A model generated the notes under the pieces. The model searched no databases. It worked only from the letters and a program-made list of their open reading frames with translations, and had not been told where the DNA came from. The position numbers and the translations under genes are program-made. This document shows positions 25,782 through 34,823 of a stretch of 64,000 nucleotides of DNA, one piece after another. Position 1 is the first letter of the stretch, and each line of letters begins with the position of its first letter. Source of the DNA: Tenacibaculum lutimaris (GTDB lineage Bacteria > Bacteroidota > Bacteroidia > Flavobacteriales > Flavobacteriaceae); assembly GCF_003610735.1 (NCBI RefSeq), contig NZ_RAQM01000010.1, positions 1 through 64,000 on the forward strand, in the 5' to 3' direction.

Positions 25782-27425
25782 ATGGATCTTAACTTCAATA
25801 AAAACGAAGACCACAATAAACTTTTAGTATCAGATTTACGCAGACGCTTTGCCAAAGTAAAATTAGGTGGCGGACAAAAACGTATTGATAAACATCATGA
25901 GAAAGGAAAATTAACTGCTCGTGAACGTATTGATTACTTATTAGACGATAAATCTAAGTCTATTGAAATTGCTGCATTTGCAGGTGAAGACATGTATCAA
26001 GAACACGGTGGATGTCCTTCTGGAGGTGTAGTTGTAAAAATGGGATATGTTAGCGGTAAGCAATGTATTGTTGTTGCTAATGATGCTACAGTAAAAGCAG
26101 GTGCTTGGTTCCCTATTACAGGAAAAAAGAACTTAAGAGCACAAGAAATAGCTATTGAAAATAAACTACCTATTATCTATTTGGTAGATTCTGCTGGGGT
26201 GTACTTACCAATGCAAGATGAAATTTTTCCTGATAAAGAACACTTCGGAAGAATTTTCAGAAATAATGCTGTAATGAGTAGCATGGGAATTACCCAAATT
26301 GCTGCCGTTATGGGAAGCTGTGTTGCTGGTGGAGCTTACTTACCTATTATGAGTGATGAAGCTTTAATTGTAGATAAAACAGGAAGTATTTTCTTAGCCG
26401 GTAGTTATTTAGTAAAAGCCGCTATAGGTGAAACCATTGATAATGAAACGTTGGGTGGAGCAACCACACATTGTGAAGTATCTGGGGTTACCGATTACAA
26501 AGCAAAAGATGATAAAGATGCTTTAGACACCATTAAAAACTTAATGGATAAAATTGGAGATTATGACAAAGCCGGTTTTAACCGTAAAGAAGCTTTCCCT
26601 CCAAAAGAAAATGAAGATGATATTTTCGGAATTTTACCAAAAGCTCGTAATGAGCAATACGATATGATGGAAATCATTAAACGTTTGGTAGATAATTCTG
26701 AATTTGAAGAATACAAGGCCGGTTACGGTCAAACAATTATTACAGGATACGCTCGTATTGATGGATGGGCTGTTGGTATTGTTGCCAACCAACGTAAAAT
26801 TGTTAAATCAAAAGGTGCTAAAACGAAACCTAGCGAAATGCAATTTGGTGGTGTAATTTATAACGATTCAGCCGACAAAGCTACTCGATTTATTGCTAAC
26901 TGTAACCAAAAGAAAATTCCATTAGTTTTCTTACAAGATGTTACTGGGTTTATGGTAGGAAGTAAATCTGAACATAGCGGAATTATTAAAGACGGAGCTA
27001 AAATGGTGAATGCTGTAAGTAACTCTGTAGTTCCTAAGTTTACGGTAGTTATTGGTAACTCTTACGGAGCAGGAAATTATGCTATGTGTGGTAAAGCCTA
27101 TGATCCACGCCTTATTTTTGCATGGCCTAGTGCTGAATTAGCTGTAATGAGTGGAGCCTCTGCTGCCAAAGTATTATTACAAATTGAAACAGCTGCTTTA
27201 AAGAAAAAAGGAGAAGAAATTACTCCTGAAAAAGAAGCTGAATTATTTGACAAAATAAAATCGAGATACGATAATCAAATATCTCCTTATTATGCTGCAG
27301 CAAGAATTTGGACAGATGCTGTGATTAATCCACTAGATACTAGAACTTGGATTTCTATGGGAATAGAAGCTGCTGACCACGCTCCTATTGAAAAGCCTTT
27401 TAACTTGGGAGTGTTACAAGTTTAA
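25782..27425 (+). CDS. Acyl-CoA carboxylase beta subunit (methylcrotonoyl-CoA carboxylase-like)
   Basis: A 547-residue biotin-dependent carboxyltransferase. The N-terminal half has the crotonase-type fold with KLTARERIDYLLD, VDSAGVYLPMQDEIFPD and MGSCVAGGAYLPIMSDE; the C-terminal half has FLQDVTGFMVG and GNSYGAGNYAMCGKAYDPR. These forms match methylcrotonoyl-CoA carboxylase beta (leucine breakdown) better than propionyl-CoA carboxylase, but substrate cannot be certain. The biotin-carrying alpha subunit is not in the window. It is followed after 15 bases by a DUF3352-type gene. Confidence 0.85.
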   Translation: MDLNFNKNEDHNKLLVSDLRRRFAKVKLGGGQKRIDKHHEKGKLTARERIDYLLDDKSKSIEIAAFAGEDMYQEHGGCPSGGVVVKMGYVSGKQCIVVANDATVKAGAWFPITGKKNLRAQEIAIENKLPIIYLVDSAGVYLPMQDEIFPDKEHFGRIFRNNAVMSSMGITQIAAVMGSCVAGGAYLPIMSDEALIVDKTGSIFLAGSYLVKAAIGETIDNETLGGATTHCEVSGVTDYKAKDDKDALDTIKNLMDKIGDYDKAGFNRKEAFPPKENEDDIFGILPKARNEQYDMMEIIKRLVDNSEFEEYKAGYGQTIITGYARIDGWAVGIVANQRKIVKSKGAKTKPSEMQFGGVIYNDSADKATRFIANCNQKKIPLVFLQDVTGFMVGSKSEHSGIIKDGAKMVNAVSNSVVPKFTVVIGNSYGAGNYAMCGKAYDPRLIFAWPSAELAVMSGASAAKVLLQIETAALKKKGEEITPEKEAELFDKIKSRYDNQISPYYAAARIWTDAVINPLDTRTWISMGIEAADHAPIEKPFNLGVLQV

Positions 27426-27440
27426 AACATAGAAAGCAGC

Positions 27441-29432
27441 ATGAAGAGGAAGGTATTTTGGGCTATTATTGCCCTTGTAATTGGTTTTGTAATCTATCAG
27501 GTTTATATTTTCACCTTATCTGAAAATGACAATATAAAATCTATTTACTTAGTTCCTGATGATGCTGTTTTCATAGTTGATACAGAAAGACCTATTGACA
27601 CTTGGGATGAAATAAGCTCAAGTCAAATTTGGACACATCTTCAAAAGAATCAACAAATCAATAAACTATCTGAAGGTATAAATAGTTTAGATGAAACTTT
27701 TAAAGCAAAAAAGGAAATTTTTGACTTTATTGGAGAACGTAACTTAGTTATCTCTGTACATGTATACAGTCCTAAAAAATACGGGCTATTATATATTGCT
27801 GATTTACAAAAATTCTCTAAACTCATTTTCCTAAAAAAAGCTATCAGTAATTTAGCTGGCGAAGATTATAAAGTTACCAAACGAGTATATAAAGAACATG
27901 AAATCATTGAACTTTATAATAAAGAGACACGGGAAACCTTACACCTTTCCTTTATCAAAAATCAGGTAATTGCTTCCTATACTCATATTCTCGTTGAAAA
28001 ATCAATAGACCAATACGTAAACCCTGTTATTGGTCGTGATGTAAATTTTGTAGAAATAAAAGAAAAAACAAATAACGATGGCTTTTTTAACATCTATCTT
28101 CAACATAAATATCTAAAAGACTATTTAAATTGTTTTACCAGTTCTAGCAATTTAGACTTCTTAAACAAAGAAGCTTTTTTCTACACAGGGTTAGATATTT
28201 CAATTATTGAGGGTGTTATAGTTCAAGCCACAGGTTATACCAACGTTGACACTAATTCACAGACCTACTTAAAAGTATTACAAAAATCTGGAGTTGGCAA
28301 GCGTAGTGTTGCTAAAATAGCTCCCAAAAACACTTCTTTATACCTTAGTTTCGCTTTTGATGATTTTAAAACATTTAATAGCAATTTAGAAAAGCTTCAA
28401 CAAGAAAATCCAGCTGAATTTAAAATGTATACTGATCAGCTCGCTATGATTGAGGATAAATTAGATATAAGTGTGTCTGAAAATATTTATAGTTGGATTG
28501 GTAGTGAAATAGCTTTAATTCATTTTAACACTGAACTTTCAAAAAATAAAAAAGATATCGCTGCTATTATTAAAGCTGATGATATTGATGACGCTAAAGA
28601 AAACCTTCAGCTTATTCTTTCTAAAATTAAAGAAAATACCCCTTTAAAATACAAACAAATTAATTATAGAGGTTATCCAATTAACTTTTTTGATTTAAAA
28701 GGATTCTTTAAAATGTTAGCTGGAAATATGTTTTCTAAAATGGAAAAGCCTTACTTTACCATTATTGATGATTTTATTGTTTTTAGTACTAGTCCAAATA
28801 CAATTAAAGAAATCATTAATAATCACTTAATAGGATACACACTTGAAAGTTCTGAAAAGTTTGACGATTTTAATTATCATTTTGAAAAGAAATCTAGTGT
28901 ATTTGCTTATGTAAACACTCCTAACTCATACAAAGATCTTTTAAGCTTGGTTGATAATAAAACCCGACGTCAACTTCAAAAAGACAAACCTTTTATTACA
29001 TGTTTTTCTCAAATAGGCTTACAACTTATTTCAGAAGAAGATCTATTTAAAAGTAATCTTTCCTTTGTTTACGAGCATCCAGATGAAATTGAAATCAACA
29101 TTAAAAAGGAAGAGGAATTAAAAAAGAAGTTACTTGAAGAATTAATTCCTTATAAAGACTCTATAAATACTCAAAGTTCAGCAAACTTTTTCAATCTTCC
29201 TCCTATACATCCGTCAGATTTAAGTGCTAAATCATATAAAGAATTTTATGGAAACGGAAACATCAAATTTGAAGTAGATTTAAACGATGGTTTAAAAGAT
29301 GGCTCTTATAAATCTTACTATGAAAACGGAAATATAAAAGTTAAAGGGCATTATAAAAATGATAAGCAAAGTGGAACTTGGAAAGCTTATGACGAACAAA
29401 AAAGTAATGTAATTTTCAAAAAACAATTTTAA
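27441..29432 (+). CDS. Membrane-anchored DUF3352-like protein with C-terminal YwqK/MORN-type repeats
   Basis: A 663-residue protein anchored by one N-terminal span (about 5-27). Most of it (about 40-560) resembles DUF3352-like extracytoplasmic proteins (LVPDDAVFIVDTERP, YLSFAFDDF, IGSEIALIHF). The last 70 residues carry MORN-2/YwqK repeats: EFYGNGNIKFEVDLNDG, SYYENGNIKVKGHYKND and SGTWKAYDE. The function of neither part is established. It is 15 bases after the carboxylase gene and probably co-transcribed, though no functional link is obvious. A new promoter for YebC lies right behind it. Confidence 0.65.
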   Translation: MKRKVFWAIIALVIGFVIYQVYIFTLSENDNIKSIYLVPDDAVFIVDTERPIDTWDEISSSQIWTHLQKNQQINKLSEGINSLDETFKAKKEIFDFIGERNLVISVHVYSPKKYGLLYIADLQKFSKLIFLKKAISNLAGEDYKVTKRVYKEHEIIELYNKETRETLHLSFIKNQVIASYTHILVEKSIDQYVNPVIGRDVNFVEIKEKTNNDGFFNIYLQHKYLKDYLNCFTSSSNLDFLNKEAFFYTGLDISIIEGVIVQATGYTNVDTNSQTYLKVLQKSGVGKRSVAKIAPKNTSLYLSFAFDDFKTFNSNLEKLQQENPAEFKMYTDQLAMIEDKLDISVSENIYSWIGSEIALIHFNTELSKNKKDIAAIIKADDIDDAKENLQLILSKIKENTPLKYKQINYRGYPINFFDLKGFFKMLAGNMFSKMEKPYFTIIDDFIVFSTSPNTIKEIINNHLIGYTLESSEKFDDFNYHFEKKSSVFAYVNTPNSYKDLLSLVDNKTRRQLQKDKPFITCFSQIGLQLISEEDLFKSNLSFVYEHPDEIEINIKKEEELKKKLLEELIPYKDSINTQSSANFFNLPPIHPSDLSAKSYKEFYGNGNIKFEVDLNDGLKDGSYKSYYENGNIKVKGHYKNDKQSGTWKAYDEQKSNVIFKKQF

Positions 29433-29463
29433 TTGTAATATTTTATAGCATTAATTACATTTG
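29433..29463 (+). promoter_or_regulatory. Promoter of the YebC gene
   Basis: TTG (29433-29435), 20 bases, then TACATTTG (29456-29463), a near-ideal Bacteroidota promoter; the ATG at 29490 follows by 26 bases. Confidence 0.7.
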
Positions 29464-29489
29464 CCAAGCAAAATTAAAACAGAATACAC

Positions 29490-30212
29490 ATGGGAAGAGC
29501 ATTCGAATTTAGGAAAGCAAGAAAGATGAAACGTTGGTCAGCTATGGCTAAAACCTTTACTCGTATTGGTAAAGATATTGTTATGGCAGTTAAAGAAGGA
29601 GGTCCTAACCCCGAAACCAACTCTCGTTTACGTGTAGTTATTCAAAATGCGAAAGCTGCCAACATGCCAAAAGACAATGTTGAGCGCGCTATTAAAAAAG
29701 CATCTGATAAAAACACAGAAAACTATAAAGAGGTATTATTTGAAGGGTATGCGCCTCACGGAGTGGCTGTTTTAGTTGAAACTGCCACCAACAATAATAA
29801 CAGAACAGTAGCTAATGTTCGTGCTGCTTTTAATAAGTGTAACGGTAACTTAGGTACTTCTGGTTCTGTAGCTTTTATGTTCGATCATGTTGTTAACTTC
29901 AAAATAAAAGAAGAATCATTAACAATGGATTTAGAAGAGTTTGAAATGGAAATGATTGACTTTGAAGTGGAAGAAGTATTTAATGATGAAGAAGATAATT
30001 CTATAATGTTATACGCTCCATTTGGTCAATTCGGATCTATTCAAAAATATTTAGAAGAAAACAATATTGAAATTATTTCTTCCGAGTTTGAACGTATTCC
30101 AACCACAACAACTGCACTTTCTGATGAACAGAAAGAAGAAGTAAATAAACTTTTAGAAAAATTAGAAGAAGATGATGACGTTAACAACGTATATCATTCT
30201 ATGGAAGAATAA
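29490..30212 (+). CDS. YebC/PmpR-family translation or DNA-binding factor
   Basis: A 240-residue protein with the family start MGRAFEFRKARKMKRWSAMA, the conserved NPETNSRLRVVIQNAKAANMPKDNV (about 34-58) and GNLGTSGSVAFMF, and an acidic C-terminus. YebC proteins were first described as transcription regulators; more recent work links them to ribosome stalling at proline stretches. No DNA target can be inferred. The preceding promoter shows it has its own transcript, with the lipoprotein gene 18 bases behind it. Confidence 0.92.
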   Translation: MGRAFEFRKARKMKRWSAMAKTFTRIGKDIVMAVKEGGPNPETNSRLRVVIQNAKAANMPKDNVERAIKKASDKNTENYKEVLFEGYAPHGVAVLVETATNNNNRTVANVRAAFNKCNGNLGTSGSVAFMFDHVVNFKIKEESLTMDLEEFEMEMIDFEVEEVFNDEEDNSIMLYAPFGQFGSIQKYLEENNIEIISSEFERIPTTTTALSDEQKEEVNKLLEKLEEDDDVNNVYHSMEE

Positions 30213-30230
30213 TTTCATATACAAATTGCT

Positions 30231-30974
30231 ATGAAAAATATTTATTTTTTACTGTTACTAATAGTTATTTCATCCTTAAACTTATCATGCTCGGACGAAA
30301 ATGATAACACCTTTGAAGAAAAAAAAATAACTGGATTAAATTCTATAAACTATAATTCTGACGGATCTATATATAGTAAAAACACCTATAAATATTACTA
30401 CAACAACTCTAACTTTATTAATAAGATTCATATTAAAAGGGTTTATGAGTCTAAACCTGAAAGAAATCACGAATATATAATTAACAGAGTTTTTATTGAT
30501 AATAAAGTTGTTGTGGAAGAGTTTGACTATATACAAAAAAGAACAAACTCATCAAACATACTTAAAATAGATTTTAGCTATACAAATGATTTAATTACTA
30601 GTGAAACATCTACGTTCGATAACGACACAGAACGTATAATCAATTACTTTTATAACGATAAAGATTATTTAGAAAGTAAACAAGATATTGATGAAAGTAG
30701 TAAATATAGCTATTTCTACAACAATCAAAACTTACTAGAGAAAGAAATTTATAATGAAAATTTTGAAAGCCTTTTCAAGTATGAAAATGTTTTAAATCCT
30801 TTTTACAAAGGATCTCCTCTAGCTCACAGAAAGATTTCATTCATTCAAGAGGAAATGAGATTTTTTATTGATTTGGAGATTCAAGTAGAAAAAAACAAGA
30901 CTGGTTACCCCTTAAATATTAAGAAATATAGAGATGGTAATCTTTGGAGTGAAGTAAATTATATTTACGAATAA
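30231..30974 (+). CDS. Hypothetical lipoprotein with YD-like repeats
   Basis: A 247-residue protein. The signal MKNIYFLLLLIVISSLNLSC ends in a lipobox, so the Cys at 20 is probably lipid-modified. The rest is rich in Tyr, Asn and Asp with repeated short units such as YNSDGSIYSKNTYKYYYNN, YFYNDKDYLESKQ and YFYNNQNLLEKEIY, resembling degenerate RHS/YD repeats and beta-rich. I do not recognise a named family. It is 18 bases from YebC and ends before the terminator at 31030-31059. Confidence 0.7.
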   Translation: MKNIYFLLLLIVISSLNLSCSDENDNTFEEKKITGLNSINYNSDGSIYSKNTYKYYYNNSNFINKIHIKRVYESKPERNHEYIINRVFIDNKVVVEEFDYIQKRTNSSNILKIDFSYTNDLITSETSTFDNDTERIINYFYNDKDYLESKQDIDESSKYSYFYNNQNLLEKEIYNENFESLFKYENVLNPFYKGSPLAHRKISFIQEEMRFFIDLEIQVEKNKTGYPLNIKKYRDGNLWSEVNYIYE

Positions 30975-31029
30975 CAAAAATACATTTCCTATAAATAATT
31001 ATTATAGTAAAAGAAATTATAACATAATT

Positions 31030-31059
31030 AAATCCAATGTTTTATTACGTTGGATTTTT
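31030..31059 (+). terminator. Terminator after the 30231-30974 lipoprotein
   Basis: AAATCCAA (31030-31037) and TTGGATTT (31050-31057) pair around a 12-base loop, followed by TTATATATTT. The stem sequence is nearly the same as in the terminator at 34840-34871. Confidence 0.7.
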
Positions 31060-31091
31060 ATATATTTACTCCAACCAAACCTCTCATAATC

Positions 31092-31694
31092 ATGATATTC
31101 TACGGAACTAAAGGAACACATTTACACAGCGAAAAAGTTAGCGGTGTAAAATGTACCCATTGCGAACAGCAAAATGCTCATACCATTAGTATTTTTGGTA
31201 AATATTTTTACATCTACTGGATTCCAATTTTTCCTCTGGGTAAAAAAGGAGTTTCTGAATGTAACCATTGCAAAGCTACTTATGAACGTAAAAACATGAG
31301 CGAACAGTTAAAATTAGCTCACGACAATGTAAAACGGAATACCAAAACTCCATTTGCACACTGGATAGGTTCTCTTTTGGTTGGTGTTCTTATACTTTTT
31401 GTAATTTACTCTGTAAAACAACATGATAAAGATGTCGATATCTATATCAATAATCCCAAAGTAAATGACATTATTAAATATAAATCTTCCAAAAAAGCTT
31501 ACTCTACTATAAAAGTTACAAACGTTACTACCGATTCTATTTTCTTTGTGGCTAATTCAATGGAAATTAGTAAAAGGAGTAAACTTTATAAAATAGATAA
31601 AGAAGAAAATTACAATGCTGAACGATTTGGTATGAGTTTATCTGACTATAAAGATGCTTTTGACAACAATGATTTTTTAGATGTTAATAGATAA
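31092..31694 (+). CDS. Zinc-ribbon membrane protein
   Basis: About 200 residues. The N-terminal zinc ribbon has CTHCEQQN (about 19) and CNHCKATYERK (about 56), with the segment YFYIYWIPIFPLGKKG between; this pattern is shared by zinc-ribbon family proteins with a membrane helix. One span follows (WIGSLLVGVLILFVIYSV, about 92-110), then a C-terminal extracytoplasmic part. Function unknown. The frame opens at 31050 inside the terminator; MIFYGTKG at 31092 is the better start, 24 bases behind a TATATTTA box (31061-31068). Confidence 0.75.
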   Translation: MIFYGTKGTHLHSEKVSGVKCTHCEQQNAHTISIFGKYFYIYWIPIFPLGKKGVSECNHCKATYERKNMSEQLKLAHDNVKRNTKTPFAHWIGSLLVGVLILFVIYSVKQHDKDVDIYINNPKVNDIIKYKSSKKAYSTIKVTNVTTDSIFFVANSMEISKRSKLYKIDKEENYNAERFGMSLSDYKDAFDNNDFLDVNR

Positions 31695-31804
31695 CAAGAA
31701 TTATTTAAACTATTTAGATTTTAACTTCTACAAATAGTAAACTCAAAATCTATTTTTTTTTATTATTTGTACTTTCGCACGATCATACTAAAACAAACTA
31801 GTCT

Positions 31805-32524
31805 ATGGATTATAGAATGACTATCATCATTCCAGTTTTTAATGAAATTGATAATTTAGATAGAATACACAGTACATTCACTGATTACTTTTCTAAAAGC
31901 AAAACTAAAAGTAAAGTTTTATTTATTGATGATGGTTCTACCGATGATAGCTTCAATAAAATTTCTGAAATCTGCACAAACAACCCTGACTTTGAATACT
32001 TAAAATTTAAAGAAAACTGCGGATTAAGTGCTGCTATAAAAGCAGGAATAGATCATATAGAAACCGAATTAATCGGGTACATTGATGCCGACTTACAAAC
32101 TACTCCTTATGACTTTGACATCTTATTAGAAGATATTGATAATTATCAAGCAGTTATTGGGTATAGAGGTAAAAGAAAAGATACTTTAAGTAAAAAAATA
32201 CAATCGTTAATTGCTAACAGCATACGACGGAGTTTAATTAACGACGGAGTTATCGACACAGGTTGTCCGTTAAAAGTACTTCGTACTGATGTTGCTAAAA
32301 AAATTCCTTTCTTTAAAGGGATGCACCGCTTTATTCCTGCCTTAATTTTATTACAGAATGGAAAAATAAAGCAGTTAAAAGTGCAACATTTTGAGCGTAT
32401 TGCAGGTACTTCTAAATTCAACATTTTCAATAGATCTTTAAAAGCGTTACGTGATACTTTTGCTTACAGATGGATGCGAAAAAGTTATATAAACTACACT
32501 ATTGAAAAGTCTAAAATTAGCTAA
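31805..32524 (+). CDS. DPM1/ArnC-like family 2 glycosyltransferase
   Basis: A 239-residue GT-A fold enzyme: IIIPVFNEIDNLDRI at the N-terminus, LFIDDGSTDDSFNKI, the metal-binding DADLQTTP (about 98-105) and a short basic C-terminus without the two membrane spans of ArnC. Such enzymes move a sugar from a nucleotide to a polyprenyl phosphate on the cytoplasmic face. Its stop overlaps the start of the LAB_N gene (32524), and an ArnT-like gene follows, so the polyprenyl-linked sugar is probably handed to the latter. The sugar is unknown. A TACTTTCG box lies at 31770-31777. Confidence 0.85.
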   Translation: MDYRMTIIIPVFNEIDNLDRIHSTFTDYFSKSKTKSKVLFIDDGSTDDSFNKISEICTNNPDFEYLKFKENCGLSAAIKAGIDHIETELIGYIDADLQTTPYDFDILLEDIDNYQAVIGYRGKRKDTLSKKIQSLIANSIRRSLINDGVIDTGCPLKVLRTDVAKKIPFFKGMHRFIPALILLQNGKIKQLKVQHFERIAGTSKFNIFNRSLKALRDTFAYRWMRKSYINYTIEKSKIS

Positions 32525-33180
32525 TGAGCGACTGGCTTTCATATAAATATTTTGTATACATTATCGGTTTTGCTGCTCAGATTTTATTTTCAGCAAGATT
32601 GCTATTACAATGGATTCAATCTGAAAAAGTAAAAAGAGTATTAACACCTGAATTGTTTTGGCAATTAAGTTTAATTGCTTCCTTTTTACTATTTGTTTAC
32701 GGTTGGTTACGAGACGATTTTGCCATTATGTTAGGGCAATCGCTAACCTACTTTATTTATATTAGAAACATGCAATTACAAGGATCATGGATAAAACTAC
32801 CTAAATTCCTACGTGGTTTTTTACTTATTTTTCCTTTTTTAATAGCGTTATATTCTTTTAAAAATAACCAAATTGATGTAGAGCGATTGTTCCGTAATGA
32901 AGATGTTCCTATTAACTTACTAATCTGGGGAAGTATTGGTCAAATTATTTTTACGTTGCGTTTTGTGTATCAGTGGATTTATTCTGAGCGTAAGAAAGAA
33001 TCTTCATTACCATTAGGGTTTTGGTTATTAAGTCTCGTTGGCTCTCTAATGATTTTAAGCTACGCTATTATCAGAAAAGACCCTGTATTATTTATTGGTC
33101 AATTATTCGGTTTTGTTATTTATATCAGAAACGTTTTTATCTTATTAAAACAAGATAAAGTGTTAAAAACCAACTCATAA
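32524..33180 (+). CDS. LAB_N (lipid A biosynthesis N-terminal domain) membrane protein
   Basis: A 218-residue protein with two tandem copies of the three-span LAB_N unit: copy 1 at about 8-85 (IGFAAQILFSARLLLQWIQSE ... LFWQLSLIASFLLF ... GQSLTYFIYIRNM) and copy 2 at about 132-208 (IGQIIFTLRFVYQWIYSE ... GFWLLSLVGSLMIL ... GQLFGFVIYIRNV). The domain was named from the start of some LpxB proteins; it lacks the LpxB enzyme here. Its position between a DPM1-like and an ArnT-like gene suggests a role in moving or presenting the lipid-linked sugar. This is inference. Confidence 0.85.
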   Translation: MSDWLSYKYFVYIIGFAAQILFSARLLLQWIQSEKVKRVLTPELFWQLSLIASFLLFVYGWLRDDFAIMLGQSLTYFIYIRNMQLQGSWIKLPKFLRGFLLIFPFLIALYSFKNNQIDVERLFRNEDVPINLLIWGSIGQIIFTLRFVYQWIYSERKKESSLPLGFWLLSLVGSLMILSYAIIRKDPVLFIGQLFGFVIYIRNVFILLKQDKVLKTNS

Positions 33181-33198
33181 ACTTATTCTATTTTCAGA

Positions 33199-34815
33199 AT
33201 GAAAAACAAACTAACTTTTAATATCTTTTTAGTAATCGCAACTATTAGTTTACTCATTAACGTGGGTTCGTATGGGGTTATTGAAAGTAGCGATGCTAGA
33301 TATGCCGAAATTGGTAGAGCTATGCATGTCTCTGGTGATTATATGCATCCTAACCTGTTAGATGTTCACCATTATCACAAACCTCCATTTACCTATCAAA
33401 TTACAGCGTTAGGTTACAAAATATTTGGTATTAATGCTTTTGGAGCTCGTTTCTTTCTACAACTAGCTGTTTTACTTCAACTTATATTAGTGTATCGTTT
33501 AAGTATTTCATTATTCAACAATAAAAAAACGGCACTTTGGTCTACTATTATTTATTTTAGTTTTCCGTTGGTTTTAATGTCTTCACGAAACTTAACAACC
33601 GACGCTTTTTTAGCAACCTTTGCTTTATTAAGTATTTATAGCTGGGTAAAATATCGCCAAACGGGAATTATAAAATGGCTCTATGCCTTTACCTTGAGTT
33701 TAGCTTTAGGCTTTTTAACAAAGGGACCTGTAATATTTATTGTTCCGGTAATTTTTATTTTATTTTATAATCGTACAGAAAAATCGAAAAGAAGCTTTTC
33801 TATACATCATATTGCAGCATGGTCATTATTTTTAGCTATTGCAGCATCTTGGTTTGTATATTTAGGCTATAGTAATCCTGCCTTTTTAGATTATTTCTTA
33901 GGAAAACAAACCGCAGATAGATTCTCTAAAAATGCCTTCGGAAGAACAGAACCTTTTTGGTATTTCTTAGCTTTTGCTCCACTAGTTGGTTTACCATGGT
34001 TTTTAGCATTCATTTATTTACTTAAAGATCAAAAAGAGCTATTGAAAACAAAAACAATTCATTTCGCTATGCTAATGGCATTTATAATTCCTTTGATTTT
34101 CTTTTCAATTTCTTCTTCAAAACGAATTTTATACATCTTACCATTATATGGCTTGCTTGCTATTTTAATAGCTGACTTGTTTTCACGAATCAACACAGAA
34201 AAAATCAAAACTATTAATGCCTTTATTCTTGGTTTTTCTAGTTTAATTCTATTAACTTTTATAGTAGCTCCATTTATTAATACTGGAATGAATTTTCCGT
34301 ATTATTTAGCTATTGCTAGTTGTGGTGTCGCAATCATAGTATTCTTTATTTATAGATCTAAAGAAGAAGTTAAATTTAAGCCCGTACTTACCTCTTTTGT
34401 TGTGACGGTATTTTTATTGATCAGTGCTTCGACTATTTTAGCTAAAAATGAATTAAAAGTAAATGCTTCAAAACCTGTAACAGACTTTATTATTAGTGAA
34501 AATCTTAATTCTAGAGATATTTTAGTCTATAACATCAGAAAGTCATCAATTGCTTTTGGATTGAATAAATCGATTATTTCTTTATACGATGGGCATGAGT
34601 CTTTAAACAGAGAAACTCAGTTTGAAACTGATACAAATTGGAAAAATCACTTAATCAATCTTAAAGATGCTACTGAGTTGGAAAGTTTACATGAAATTGT
34701 AGAAAAACCTAGTGTGCTAATACTTTATAAAAAGCAACTTCCAGAAAGATTAAAATGGTTAGCCAACAAATACTCCCATAAAAAAGAAATGGGGAAATGG
34801 ACTATTTTATACTAA
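33199..34815 (+). CDS. ArnT-like family 39 glycosyltransferase
   Basis: A 538-residue multi-span membrane enzyme of the GT39/PMT-like group. The acidic catalytic loop after the first span reads ESSDARYAEIGRAM, and HKPPFTYQITALGYKIFG follows, as in ArnT. About eleven to twelve spans fill the middle, and a soluble C-terminal domain runs from about 420 on. ArnT moves a sugar from undecaprenyl phosphate to lipid A in the periplasm. With the two genes before it, this makes a three-gene surface glycosylation unit; the acceptor is inferred. Confidence 0.85.
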   Translation: MKNKLTFNIFLVIATISLLINVGSYGVIESSDARYAEIGRAMHVSGDYMHPNLLDVHHYHKPPFTYQITALGYKIFGINAFGARFFLQLAVLLQLILVYRLSISLFNNKKTALWSTIIYFSFPLVLMSSRNLTTDAFLATFALLSIYSWVKYRQTGIIKWLYAFTLSLALGFLTKGPVIFIVPVIFILFYNRTEKSKRSFSIHHIAAWSLFLAIAASWFVYLGYSNPAFLDYFLGKQTADRFSKNAFGRTEPFWYFLAFAPLVGLPWFLAFIYLLKDQKELLKTKTIHFAMLMAFIIPLIFFSISSSKRILYILPLYGLLAILIADLFSRINTEKIKTINAFILGFSSLILLTFIVAPFINTGMNFPYYLAIASCGVAIIVFFIYRSKEEVKFKPVLTSFVVTVFLLISASTILAKNELKVNASKPVTDFIISENLNSRDILVYNIRKSSIAFGLNKSIISLYDGHESLNRETQFETDTNWKNHLINLKDATELESLHEIVEKPSVLILYKKQLPERLKWLANKYSHKKEMGKWTILY

Positions 34816-34823
34816 TGATAAGA

